DNA of 52,898 bases from Hyphomicrobiales bacterium (GTDB taxonomy: Bacteria; Pseudomonadota; Alphaproteobacteria; Rhizobiales; Beijerinckiaceae), in contig JAQGJH010000140.1 in assembly GCA_028290705.1 (NCBI GenBank), positions 1-52,898 of the forward strand. The letters are read 5' to 3'. Below are positions 34,532-43,284 of this stretch, in pieces. The notes beneath the pieces are model-generated. The model was given only the letters and a program-made list of their open reading frames with translations, had not been told where the DNA came from and ran no database searches. The first letter of the stretch is position 1; each line of letters begins with the position of its first letter. The position numbers and the translations under genes are program-made.

Positions 34532-37500
34532 TCATTGAACGCGCAATTCGACGGCGAGCGGAAACCCCGCGCCGACGCTGTCGCTCAGCTGGTAGATGCG
34601 ACACGTCAGATGAGTCTGTGGCGAGCCGAAGTCCGCAGCTTCCGCTTCGGCCGAATAGAGCGCGATCGGCTGCGTGCACGGGATCGCTCTGCAAAGGTCG
34701 GCGCCCCGCAGCACCTCGACGCAATATCTCTCACGCTCCTCGCCCAGCGGAATTTCGACGGTTTCCCAGCCATCCCCATCGCGACGCCCGCGGCGGACGA
34801 ATGCAATCTCGACGCCCGCCGCGACACGTTTCGCGCGGGCCTGCACGGGCGCATACGGGCGCAAGGCCAATGGACCCGCGCGCGCGGCAAACTCGACGTA
34901 TGACGCATCGGCATGATCGCGATCCGCCGGCCCGACACGATAAAGGTGCTCGATTCCGAGCGACGCGAGACCGCTCGCCAATGGGACGATCGCAGCGTCG
35001 AGCACGACGACCGTCGCGCCCGCAGGCGTCGTGCGCCCGGCCAGCATGTCCTGGCCTCCGAGGCCGCGCAGAAATCTCGACAATTGCCACGTGCCGGCCG
35101 CGATCACTTGGGCTCGACCGAAGCCGAGGATCTCCCATTGGCCGTCCACGCCGCGCAGTGCCAACCTGTTGCGGCCCGCCAACACGTCCTCATCGCTGGC
35201 GGAAGAAAGATTGCCTCCCGACAGCGCGATGCGAACGCTCGAAGCGCGATCGAAGATCGACAGCGGGCCGCTCGCAAACACGTCCAGCGTGCGACCGATC
35301 ATGGCAGGCTGCTCGATCTGGCGAAGTTGTTCGAAGGAACCCGCGGGGCTCGCGCGCCAGAGAGAAAGCGGCCCCCGCCAGGGCGAGGCGAAAGCCGCGA
35401 CATAATGAAGTGTCGATGCGTCATCCGCAGCGATGGCGAGATCCAGCACCTCGATGCGCGCTGGGCCGGCGAGCACGGGTGCGGAGACGGGCCGGCGCTG
35501 GATCTTGACCGGCTGCCGATCGTGCAGACGCAGGTCGACGGCTCGCGCGTGAATTTCCCGCGCATCCGCATCTGTCAGGCGGAGAATGCGGTAAAGACGC
35601 TCGCCCTCGCCCGCTGGCAGGCTGACGAGATCTCCCACCTCCAGCGCGGCGAAACCCGGGCGCAACACGGCCCTCACGGTCTCGCGCGCGACCCAGAGAT
35701 CGCGCAGCCAGACATCGGCGGCCACCAGGGCGGCGGCTCGATGGATCGTCAATGGCAATTCTGCCGAGGCCACGCGTCGCGACCCGCCTTCCAGACGCCT
35801 CGACGTGACGGACGCCGGTCGGTAGTCGAACTCGGAATCCGAGAAGGTGAGGCTCAACTCGCGCGGCAGTTCGCTTTCCTCGGCGCGCGTCCGCTCGACG
35901 AGGCTGCCGTCGCGCAACGGCACGAGATCGTCCGCATCGATCCGCAAGGCCGAACCGCCACGGCGATCGACGAAGCGGATCGCCGCGCCCGATGAGACCG
36001 CGTCGAAACCGAACCACGCCGCGAGCGGCTCGAGCGCGCCGCGTGCCGAAACCGGACGATCGATGACATAGCCCTCGGCCATTCCATCGACCATCGGCAA
36101 GGGAGTGTCGTCGTCGCCGAGCAGATCCTGCAGAACAGCCTGCAAGAGCGAATCCAGCGGGACTGCTTCGAGACGTCCATTCAGCCAGTGCCCGGTGTCC
36201 CATGCGGCGGCATCCGTCCAGGTCTCGCCCAGCATCGGGAATGCCGGAAAGGGCCGCGCGTCATAGGCCCAGACGTAGATCCTGTCGGGATCGACCATGC
36301 GACCCGCATAGACGTCGGAGGCCGGATTCCACGACGCATCGTGTCCTGCGACGCGCGGGTCGAACCGCCGGAACAGCGCTTCGAGAGTCCGAACCTGCAT
36401 GAGGTCGTCGCGTGCGCCCGAGGAGAATGGCGGCAGATTTTCACCAGGGGCATGCACGTCGGGAAAAACGTTGGGAGCATTCGCGCCGAGGTCCACCGCA
36501 GGACATCCGGCTTCGATGAACCAGATCGGCTTGGAACGCGGCATCCATCCGGAGGGCAGAGCCGAGCGGATGCCCGCGACACGCGCATGATGTGGCCGGG
36601 ACCACCAGTTCACGAGATCTTTCGGGCGAAAGAGCCAGGGCTCGTCGTATGCGCCGTCCGAGATGGCCGTCCGCTGCTGAGACTGACGCGCCGCGTCGTT
36701 GGCATAATAAAAATCATATGCCTCGCCGGCTCCAAAGCGGCTCGTCAGATAGTCTCGGTCGTAGACGGAGCCGGCGAGCGAATGGTCTGCGTGGCCGGAT
36801 GAATTTCGCCAATCGGACAGTGGAAAATACAGGTCGATGCCGACGAAATCGACCGCCGGATGCGACCACACGACATCGAGCGGGAACGAAACGTCGGCGC
36901 CGCCGTCACGGACATGCGCGCCATATTCAGTCCAGTCGGCCGCATAGGAGATTTTGGTCGAAGGTCCGAGCACCTGCCGGACGTCGCCGGCAAGCCGCGC
37001 AAACTGCTGAGCCGCCGGGTAAGCGCCGGTCGCGTCCCGGCATGGCGTCAACCCGCGCATCTCCGAGCCGACGAGGAAGGCGTCTACCCCGCCGGCGCGA
37101 CTGCACAGGCCGGCATAATGCAGCACCATGCGGCGGAAGGACCATTCGTCATCGCCCGGCGAGACATTGCCGAAGCAGGTTGCAATCTCCTGCCGGACTT
37201 CCGCCGTGTCGTCAGCCGCCGCGCACGTCAGTTCGCCGCGCCACGGATACGTCCGCTGTCCCGGCGCGCCCGTCCTTGGGTCCGGAAGGCTGTTGCCTGC
37301 CGGAATGTCCATCATGACGAAAGGATAGAACAGCACCCGCAGCCCGCGCGCGCGGAGATCGCGAATGGCGGCGGCGACGGTCTCGTCCGACGGCGTGCCG
37401 CCATAGGCGGGCCTTTCGCCGACCTGCGAAATCACACGAGCTGTTCCACGCGAAAGGCCCGCCACGGACCAATTCGCGCCCGCAACGGTTTTGTTCCGTG

Positions 37501-38374
37501 TCTCGACGCGCGGAGCGAAACTGCAATGGCCGGCGCGCAGATCGTCGCCGAACCAGGAGACCACCAGGGCCACGTTCTGCAGATTTGGACACAGGGCCTG
37601 CAAGGCATCGAGCGAGCCGGTCCAGTCGCTCGGAGACGAGAGTTGATGGCGGTTCTCGCCAGCGGTCACGCCATCGACATTCTGCACGAGCGGCCGGACC
37701 GAATAGGCGAATTCTGATGCTCCGGGAATGATGTCGACGGCGCGGATCATCCGGCAGAGGCCATGCACCGGGCGAACCACTTCGAAACTCAGCTGCGGAA
37801 TGCGATTACCGAAATCCGCCAGCGGCATTTGCTCGAACACCACATAGGCGAGACCGCGATAGGCCGGCGCGCTGTCGGCGCCCTCGCGCGCGACGATCAG
37901 GGCGTCCGGCTCCTGTGTCTGCGAACCTGGATAGATCCGGATGGTGAAGCGGTCGAGATCGAGCTCGCGTCCATCCGCCCAGATGCGCCGCACGAAGGCG
38001 ATCTCGCCTTCGCAGAGCCCGACGGCGAAATTCGCCGCATACCGATAGGTCGTGGAGGCATTGCCGCTGCTCTTCCCGCCCGAGGATCCTGCACGCACCG
38101 TGGCGGCGGTTTCGATGAAACGCGTTGCCCAGATCACCTGCCCGCCGATGCGGGCGCGGCCGTAGACCCGCGGAATGGGTGCGCCCTCGGTCGAGGCAAG
38201 CCCGGGAAATCCTTCGAGACGCGGGCCTTCGGTGTGGCGTCCGCCGCCAAAGAGGCGCTGGTCGATGGCGCTGCCTGCCGCAGCCCCGATCGCGCGGCCG
38301 ACGATGGCGCCGACGGGTCCGCCGAGCGCCGTGCCGAGCGCCGCACCCGCGGCCTGAAGAACCAAGGTCGCCAT
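34532..38374 (-). CDS. GTA g15-like baseplate megatron protein (glycoside hydrolase/TIM-barrel-like)
   Basis: A 1280-residue protein, the largest of the cluster. It opens with a glycine/alanine-rich segment (TALGGPVGAIVGRAIGAAAG) shared with tail-tip proteins. A GTA TIM-barrel-like region follows at about residues 380-720 (VDFVGIDLYFPLSDWR; WFIEAGCPAVDLG), then a phage tail-tip region and a C-terminal domain from about 950. In RcGTA the equivalent protein forms the tail-tip baseplate. ATG 38374 is preceded by GCGAGG; the frame is open to 38542 inside g14 but those residues are not family-like. Confidence 0.88.
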   Translation of the reverse strand: MATLVLQAAGAALGTALGGPVGAIVGRAIGAAAGSAIDQRLFGGGRHTEGPRLEGFPGLASTEGAPIPRVYGRARIGGQVIWATRFIETAATVRAGSSGGKSSGNASTTYRYAANFAVGLCEGEIAFVRRIWADGRELDLDRFTIRIYPGSQTQEPDALIVAREGADSAPAYRGLAYVVFEQMPLADFGNRIPQLSFEVVRPVHGLCRMIRAVDIIPGASEFAYSVRPLVQNVDGVTAGENRHQLSSPSDWTGSLDALQALCPNLQNVALVVSWFGDDLRAGHCSFAPRVETRNKTVAGANWSVAGLSRGTARVISQVGERPAYGGTPSDETVAAAIRDLRARGLRVLFYPFVMMDIPAGNSLPDPRTGAPGQRTYPWRGELTCAAADDTAEVRQEIATCFGNVSPGDDEWSFRRMVLHYAGLCSRAGGVDAFLVGSEMRGLTPCRDATGAYPAAQQFARLAGDVRQVLGPSTKISYAADWTEYGAHVRDGGADVSFPLDVVWSHPAVDFVGIDLYFPLSDWRNSSGHADHSLAGSVYDRDYLTSRFGAGEAYDFYYANDAARQSQQRTAISDGAYDEPWLFRPKDLVNWWSRPHHARVAGIRSALPSGWMPRSKPIWFIEAGCPAVDLGANAPNVFPDVHAPGENLPPFSSGARDDLMQVRTLEALFRRFDPRVAGHDASWNPASDVYAGRMVDPDRIYVWAYDARPFPAFPMLGETWTDAAAWDTGHWLNGRLEAVPLDSLLQAVLQDLLGDDDTPLPMVDGMAEGYVIDRPVSARGALEPLAAWFGFDAVSSGAAIRFVDRRGGSALRIDADDLVPLRDGSLVERTRAEESELPRELSLTFSDSEFDYRPASVTSRRLEGGSRRVASAELPLTIHRAAALVAADVWLRDLWVARETVRAVLRPGFAALEVGDLVSLPAGEGERLYRILRLTDADAREIHARAVDLRLHDRQPVKIQRRPVSAPVLAGPARIEVLDLAIAADDASTLHYVAAFASPWRGPLSLWRASPAGSFEQLRQIEQPAMIGRTLDVFASGPLSIFDRASSVRIALSGGNLSSASDEDVLAGRNRLALRGVDGQWEILGFGRAQVIAAGTWQLSRFLRGLGGQDMLAGRTTPAGATVVVLDAAIVPLASGLASLGIEHLYRVGPADRDHADASYVEFAARAGPLALRPYAPVQARAKRVAAGVEIAFVRRGRRDGDGWETVEIPLGEERERYCVEVLRGADLCRAIPCTQPIALYSAEAEAADFGSPQTHLTCRIYQLSDSVGAGFPLAVELRVQ

Positions 38375-38396
38375 GAAAGCCTCGCGACGTGTGAGA

Positions 38397-38831
38397 TCAT
38401 GTTTCGGGGAAGGCGAAGACCCCTGCGATGCGGCGGCGCCACGGTGTCCCGATGCCGACTTCGCAAACGCAGGCGCCGTCATGCGCATGCACCATGGTGG
38501 TGGCGGATGTCGCGATGCCGAGATGTTTGGCGGAAACGCCATCGCGCCAGCGAAACGAGATCACGTCGCCCGCCGCCACTAGACTGGCGGGACGCCGCGT
38601 GAACCAGCGCGCTGCCGCGTCGAGCATCGGCTCGCCTCGTCCGGATTCGGCCCAGTCGGGCGTGTAGGCCGGCGCTTGCTCGGGTTCGTCACCGACGATC
38701 TCGCGCCAGACACCCCGGACGAGCCCGAGGCAATCGCACCCGATCCCCTTCAGGGAAGCCTGGTGGCGATAGGGCGTGCCGATCCAGCTCCGAGCGGCTT
38801 GAACGATGACGTCGCGCCGGCCCGCGCTCAC
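38397..38831 (-). CDS. GTA g14-like NlpC/P60 cell-wall peptidase
   Basis: A 144-residue papain-like peptidase. The nucleophile motif is IGCDCLGLVRGVW (Cys34) and a later AKHLGIAT supplies the expected His. In RcGTA this tail component hydrolyses recipient peptidoglycan during DNA entry. It starts at GTG 38831, overlapping the g13 stop codon (GTGA), and lies 22 bp before g15. Confidence 0.9.
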   Translation of the reverse strand: MSAGRRDVIVQAARSWIGTPYRHQASLKGIGCDCLGLVRGVWREIVGDEPEQAPAYTPDWAESGRGEPMLDAAARWFTRRPASLVAAGDVISFRWRDGVSAKHLGIATSATTMVHAHDGACVCEVGIGTPWRRRIAGVFAFPET

Positions 38832-39700
38832 TTGAACAGGCTCCCGCCGTCCATGACGCCGCCGAGGCCCGCATGGGACATCAGCACGTCGTTGCCGGGC
38901 ATGTGCGGAAACCCGCGAAAGTTAAGCGCGTTCGCAAATTTGCCGCGGCAGGTCGCGAAGCTCTTGTCGCAGCCAGCCGTCAACGTGACGCTGCCGCCCG
39001 CAAGCGGCGCGCCGAGCGGAGACCAGAGTTCGAGTATGGCGACGTCGCCATCGATCTGGTGTGAACGGATCGACGCTTGCGCTCCGGACTCGAAGATGGC
39101 GCGGCCATCCGTGAACCAACCAGCGGGTGCATCTCCGCGCAAAATGCGAAACATGCTTTCGCTCGCGCCCGCCAGTATGTTCGTGCGCATGCGAAATGGC
39201 GCGGCCGCCAGGGAGACGCCGCATCGCTCGTCGCCGAGGTCGGCCGAGCAGGCGAGCCGAAAGCTGCGTCCGGTTTCCTGATCGAGCCTGTGTGCGAGCC
39301 CGCGCAATTCCGCCGTGAAGGCAAATTCGCTTCGCTTGACCTCGCCCATGGTGGCGACGTCGAGCAGCAATCGATGAGCGACCTCGCTCCAGTCCGCCAG
39401 CCAGATTTCCAGGGTGGCGCCATCATAGAGGCCGCTGGCGAGATCGTCCTCCCGCATGGAGCCGGCTGTCAGCGCGCCGCTCACCTCCGTCCCGCCGACC
39501 GCAAAGCCGAGCGTCGATTCGACGTTGGCGCCATCGAGGCCCGCATGAGCCGCGAAGGTCGTGCCGTCGAAAGCGAGATCGCGGTCGTGATCGGTGAAAC
39601 CGAGCCTCACGCCATCGCGTCGTGTCAGCGCCCAGCATCGGCAGAAGCGCGTTGCATCGGCATGGAGCCGCGCGCGCAGCTCGGGCGTGGTGATCCGCAT
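38828..39700 (-). CDS. GTA g13-like tail protein (DUF2163)
   Basis: A 290-residue baseplate hub protein. The N-terminal half holds the DUF2163 pattern (FCRCWALTRRDGVRLGFTDH; GLYDGATLEIWLADW). The C-terminal domain has the cysteine-containing AGCDKSFATCRGKFANALNF segment, which in RcGTA binds an iron-sulfur cluster. It starts at ATG 39700 with GGAGG upstream, and is coupled to g14. Confidence 0.92.
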   Translation of the reverse strand: MRITTPELRARLHADATRFCRCWALTRRDGVRLGFTDHDRDLAFDGTTFAAHAGLDGANVESTLGFAVGGTEVSGALTAGSMREDDLASGLYDGATLEIWLADWSEVAHRLLLDVATMGEVKRSEFAFTAELRGLAHRLDQETGRSFRLACSADLGDERCGVSLAAAPFRMRTNILAGASESMFRILRGDAPAGWFTDGRAIFESGAQASIRSHQIDGDVAILELWSPLGAPLAGGSVTLTAGCDKSFATCRGKFANALNFRGFPHMPGNDVLMSHAGLGGVMDGGSLFK

Positions 39701-39710
39701 ACGCGCCTCC

Positions 39711-40349
39711 TCAAGGCCTGATCTCGATCAGGGGAATTTTGGGAATGTCGCCGGCGTCGAACGCCGCGAGATCGATCTCGAGGTAATCCGTGTCGAAGCG
39801 CACCGGCACGTCGAAGAGGAAGCCGGCGGTCACGGGAGCTCCGGGCGCGGGCCTGCGGCCGCTCTCGAAAGCGACAATTCCGGTGGCGACGTCGACGACG
39901 AAGCCCGCCGTCGGAACCTCGATGCCCGAGACCGCGATGCGCACGGAATGCGCCACCGGTTTGCGGATCTCGCGCACATAGGGGGCGAACTGGAAGCCGT
40001 ATGTCTTGCAGAGCTGAAACTCATGGCGCGTTCCATCGCCGGTCCCGATCGTCTGGTCCATCGCGGCCGGGTTGCGGTCGGCCGGGCATGATTTGCAGTC
40101 GGCCCGGTCGCGCCAGCGAAAGCCGTGGAGCCGGCCTCGGCGCTCCTCGAAGAACGCAATGACGCGCTCGATCGCCACCAGGGATTTCACGCCGTAGCCC
40201 GCATCGTAGCGGCGGCGGGAATCGGCCCATCGCGCATTGCGCTGTTCGCGGCCGGACCCGGTCGTCACCACGTCGGTGCGCCGCTCGGGACCGCCGCGGC
40301 CGTGCATGGAAATGTCGAGCGGAAAACCGATCTCGTGGAAGCCGGTCAT
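39711..40349 (-). CDS. GTA g12-like distal tail protein (DUF2460)
   Basis: A 212-residue protein of the DUF2460 family: it begins TGFHEIGFPLDISMHGRGGP and has RVIAFFEERRGRLHGFRWRD with CKSC, and IRKPVAHSVRIAVSG. In RcGTA it forms the distal tail ring between tube and baseplate. GAGGACAGGAC lies before the ATG. It is 10 bp before g13 and 9 bp after g11. Confidence 0.93.
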   Translation of the reverse strand: MTGFHEIGFPLDISMHGRGGPERRTDVVTTGSGREQRNARWADSRRRYDAGYGVKSLVAIERVIAFFEERRGRLHGFRWRDRADCKSCPADRNPAAMDQTIGTGDGTRHEFQLCKTYGFQFAPYVREIRKPVAHSVRIAVSGIEVPTAGFVVDVATGIVAFESGRRPAPGAPVTAGFLFDVPVRFDTDYLEIDLAAFDAGDIPKIPLIEIRP

Positions 40350-40358
40350 GTCCTGTCC

Positions 40359-40922
40359 TCACAGGCCGCGCTGGCCGCGCGCGACTGCGCGGGCAAGCGC
40401 CCCAGAAATCTGCACCTGCGAATGGCGAAAGCTCTCGGCATCCGGCGTGGCGATCTGAACGTTGATCTGCGCGGCGCGTCTTTCACGGCCGGATGTGGCG
40501 AGGCCGAGTCGGCCGTCGGGCCCGCGCGCCAGCGGCAGAATGGCCTCGGCGCCCCGTTCGCCCATCAGGCCGAGGCCGCCGCCCGAGCCGAAGAACGTGG
40601 GTCGCGCGACGATGCCGCCGTCCGCGAAGGCCCTCACGGGCGTTGAGTTTTGCCCGGGCGCCTCGCCGGAGAACAGCGACCCGACGATCGAGGACAGGCC
40701 CTTGACCATCGGTTGCATGGCAGAGTTCAGCGCCATGCGAGACAGGCTCAACGCCACGGCCTGCAGGGTCTTGTCGAAAGATTGCCCGCTGACGACCGCC
40801 TTGGCGAAAGCGCCCGTCAGACTGGCCGCGACCTTGTCGGCCGACACGCCGACGCCATCGAGAGTCGTGCGGACGCGGTCGAGATCGCCGGCCGCGAAAG
40901 GAGACGTCAATCCGTCGGTCAC
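40359..40922 (-). CDS. GTA g11-like short tail tape measure protein
   Basis: A 187-residue protein with an amphipathic helical region (DKTLQAVALSLSRMALNSAM), a glycine-rich stretch and the motif FADGGIVARPTFFGSGGGLGLMGERGAEAILPL (positions about 101-133), common at the C-terminus of tape measure proteins. Its short length fits the very short GTA tail. It starts at GTG 40922, overlapping the g10.1 stop. Confidence 0.88.
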   Translation of the reverse strand: MTDGLTSPFAAGDLDRVRTTLDGVGVSADKVAASLTGAFAKAVVSGQSFDKTLQAVALSLSRMALNSAMQPMVKGLSSIVGSLFSGEAPGQNSTPVRAFADGGIVARPTFFGSGGGLGLMGERGAEAILPLARGPDGRLGLATSGRERRAAQINVQIATPDAESFRHSQVQISGALARAVARGQRGL

Positions 40923-41083
40923 TGCGTCACCTCGTCGGGAAAGGCCTGCATGAGGCCGAGAAGATCGCGGCGCGTGAAGACCGCGCCGCCGCTTTCGGGA
41001 TGATACGCCGCGTGCAACTCACGCGGAGTCATGGCCCAGAATTGCGCGGGAGACAGCCGCAGAACGCCGAGGCCGAAGCGCAT
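40919..41083 (-). CDS. GTA g10.1-like tail assembly chaperone (rcc01693 family), start uncertain
   Basis: A short protein: MRFGLGVLRLSPAQFWAMTP followed by a helical ELHAAYHPESGG and FTRRDLLGLMQAFPDE. This is the family placed between g10 and g11. From the ATG at 41083 it has 54 residues. The frame is open upstream into the g10 gene, and PFPWTDAM just before the ATG also looks family-like, so the true start may lie earlier, yet I see no ATG, GTG or TTG between 41083 and 41314. The stop overlaps the g11 start. Confidence 0.72.
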   Translation of the reverse strand: MRFGLGVLRLSPAQFWAMTPRELHAAYHPESGGAVFTRRDLLGLMQAFPDEVTQ

Positions 41084-41139
41084 CGCATCCGTCCAGGGGA
41101 AAGGCTCGGGCCTCGCCTGGAGCCGTTGCGCCTCGGTCG

Positions 41140-41496
41140 TTAGACGCCCTGCGGCTCGCGAGGGACTGGCGGGGCCTCGCTTCGATCCGGTTCGCCGAAG
41201 GTGGCTGCGAACAGACGCGAGACGATGCGCACATAGCCGGGAAGGCCGTCGGGCGTCGCCAATGTCGCGGCCTCGTCGTCGGTGATCGCCTCGCCGCCGC
41301 CGCGAAGGCCGCATGCGATGATGCGCAAGAGATCGCGTGCGCCGATGCGGCCGGTTTCGAACCGCTGCGCCAGGCTCGTCAGGTCGTCGGCTCCGAATGC
41401 CGCCTCGAGTTCGGCGAGCGCGCCGAGCGTCAGGCAGAGGGTGCGGGTTCGTCCGCCGAGTTCGGCATCGATCTCGCCGCGTCTTGGGTTTGCCAT
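41140..41496 (-). CDS. GTA g10 family protein (tail assembly/GTA gene transfer agent family)
   Basis: A 118-residue protein starting MANPRRGEIDAELGGRTRTL with LGALAELEAAFGADDLTSLAQRF at about residues 25-47, the conserved pattern of the GTA g10 family, probably a tail assembly chaperone. AGGAG lies before ATG 41496. It is 8 bp after g9 and runs up to g10.1. Confidence 0.88.
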   Translation of the reverse strand: MANPRRGEIDAELGGRTRTLCLTLGALAELEAAFGADDLTSLAQRFETGRIGARDLLRIIACGLRGGGEAITDDEAATLATPDGLPGYVRIVSRLFAATFGEPDRSEAPPVPREPQGV

Positions 41497-41504
41497 GGGG
41501 GCTC

Positions 41505-41915
41505 CTAGATCACCGTGAACGTCAGTGCGCCGGCCGATTCGAGGGCGATCTCGAACGTGACTTCGGCGGTGTGATCGCCGCGCCAGTCGAGACTCGAGAT
41601 CTGGAACGGACCCTGGACGATGCCGAAGTCCGGCACGACGATCTGCCAGTTGCGAATGAGCCCGTCGAAGAAGACCTGCCGCATCATCATGTCGGAGGCC
41701 GCGTCTTTGAATACGCCCGAACCCGCGAGACTGGCGCGGCGCGGACCTGCTCCCGCGAGGAGCTCGCGCCAGCGTCCCGCGCTCTCCGCATGGGTGATGT
41801 CGACCGGATCTGCGTTGAGTGCGAGCCGCTGCGTCCGCAGGCCCGCCACGGTCTGGAAGACGCCCGTCCCGTCATCGATCTTCAAAAGCAGGTCCCTGCC
41901 CTTCTGCGCTGTCAT
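41505..41915 (-). CDS. Major tail tube protein (GTA g9-like, TP901-1 family)
   Basis: A 136-residue tail tube subunit starting MTAQKGRDLLLKIDDGTGVF with AGLRTQRLALNADPVDITHA, typical of the phage major tail protein family used by RcGTA g9. AGGAG precedes ATG 41915. It forms stacked hexameric rings of the tail. Confidence 0.93.
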   Translation of the reverse strand: MTAQKGRDLLLKIDDGTGVFQTVAGLRTQRLALNADPVDITHAESAGRWRELLAGAGPRRASLAGSGVFKDAASDMMMRQVFFDGLIRNWQIVVPDFGIVQGPFQISSLDWRGDHTAEVTFEIALESAGALTFTVI

Positions 41916-41927
41916 GCTTCGGCTCCT

Positions 41928-42338
41928 TCAGATGGTCTCGGTGATGGCGCGGAAGCGCAGGGTGGCTCTCGCCAGACGCCCGGCGGCTTCGCGGCGCGTC
42001 TCCATGGCGTCGAGCCGCAGATCGATCAGCCTGTGGCCCTCGAGCGTCAGCGCCGCGCCGTCGAGCGCGGTCGCGATCCGTTCGGCGATGGCCAGCGCCT
42101 TTCGCGTGCCGCGATGGTCCGTCCAGACGTCGAGCGTGAGGGTTTGCTGGCCGCCACGTTCGGTGGCCGTCGACCATTCGCGCCATTGCCCGTCGCCGAA
42201 GGTGACGTAGGGAGGGGCCGTGCCGCGTGGCGCTTCGTCGAAAATCCTGGCGCCGCCCAATTCGGCCAGCAACTCGGGATGAAGCGACAAGGCGGCTTTC
42301 ACGGCCTTGCGCAATGCGAATGTCGCCAGCACCGACAT
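41928..42338 (-). CDS. GTA g8-like tail terminator (DUF3168)
   Basis: A 136-residue protein of the DUF3168 family (YVTFGDGQWREWSTATERGG; LTLDVWTDHRGTRKALAIAE). In RcGTA it caps the tail and joins it to the head. ATG 42338 overlaps the g7 stop as TGATG and has GGGAG 8 bases upstream; GTG 42341 is an equal-frame alternative. Confidence 0.9.
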   Translation of the reverse strand: MSVLATFALRKAVKAALSLHPELLAELGGARIFDEAPRGTAPPYVTFGDGQWREWSTATERGGQQTLTLDVWTDHRGTRKALAIAERIATALDGAALTLEGHRLIDLRLDAMETRREAAGRLARATLRFRAITETI

Positions 42339-42664
42339 CACGACAGCTCCCGGGTCTGGCAGATCACGTATCCGCTCGCGGCATCGTCCAGGGGGGCCGA
42401 CACGACGTCGAAGATGCGCACGCCGTGCGTCAGCCGCCAGCCTGAAGCCAGCGCGCTTCCATGCCGGATGCGGATACGATGCGTCGCCACGATCTGCTCT
42501 TGGCCCGCGACGAAATCCGGCCGTCCCGCCGCCCGCTCGATCTCGGCCCAGACTTCGAACCGGGGCGTGAAGCTGCGTTCCATTCCACCGATCTGGTCCG
42601 CCGCATCGACGGGTTCGTGCGCCGTCAGCCTGCGGCGCAGACGCCCGATGGCTCGCCGGCTCAC
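42338..42664 (-). CDS. GTA g7-like head-tail adaptor (stopper)
   Basis: A 108-residue head-closure protein. The conserved part is FTPRFEVWAEIERAAGRPDF with THRIRIRHGSALASGWRLTH and a final GYVICQTRE. I chose GTG 42664, which overlaps the g6 stop (GTGA) and removes an arginine-rich, unlikely extension; the frame is open to 42766. Confidence 0.85.
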   Translation of the reverse strand: MSRRAIGRLRRRLTAHEPVDAADQIGGMERSFTPRFEVWAEIERAAGRPDFVAGQEQIVATHRIRIRHGSALASGWRLTHGVRIFDVVSAPLDDAASGYVICQTRELS

Positions 42665-43233
42665 GCCAGCCTCGCGCGGCGATACGGCACCACGAGCGCG
42701 GCGACGCCGGCAGGTAAATGCGCGACCGAGCCTTCGTGCAAAGCGTCGCCGCGATGCTCGTACCAATGCGCGATCAACATGCGCATGGCCTGCAGAAGCG
42801 GCGGCGGAACGGCTCCGTTCGTGGTGCCATAGCCGGCGCGCAGATCAATCTCGATGCCACCATGCAGGCGGCCGGGCGCGGGCGGCGGCTCGTTGAAGAC
42901 GATCCGTGTGCCGAAGCTATCGTCGAGCCGAAAAGCAGCCAGCGGAACCTCGGACGCCACGCCATCCAGCCTCATGACGCGCACGGACAGAAGCGACATG
43001 ACCGGCGCGAGCGGAACCGGAAGAATGCCGTTGGCGGGCCATCGGTCGAGCCGAAGTCGCCAGTCCTGGGCGATCAGGGCGCGTCGCGTCGCCTGTTCGA
43101 CGGCGTGGCGCGCCGCCCGGATCAAGGCTGTCAGCAGCGTATCCTCGGCCTGCGTGTCGAGCCGCAGCCAGGCGCGGGCGTCATCGAGCGTCAGCGGTTC
43201 GACGGCGGGTTCCGAAATCAAGATCGGGATCAT
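42661..43233 (-). CDS. GTA g6-like head-tail connector
   Basis: A 190-residue protein with LTLDDARAWLRLDTQAEDTL and ARHAVEQATRRALIAQDWRL, the phage connector pattern, ending in a long LLQAMRMLIAHWYEHRGDAL helix. It would bind the portal. ATG 43233 has AGGA 6 bases upstream. It is divergent from the inserted trypsin-like gene, 51 bp apart. Confidence 0.88.
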   Translation of the reverse strand: MIPILISEPAVEPLTLDDARAWLRLDTQAEDTLLTALIRAARHAVEQATRRALIAQDWRLRLDRWPANGILPVPLAPVMSLLSVRVMRLDGVASEVPLAAFRLDDSFGTRIVFNEPPPAPGRLHGGIEIDLRAGYGTTNGAVPPPLLQAMRMLIAHWYEHRGDALHEGSVAHLPAGVAALVVPYRRARLA

Positions 43234-43284
43234 TGGAAGTCCTGGCATTCTGGGTTAGGAAACAGGCCGTCGCGAGGAGGCTGC

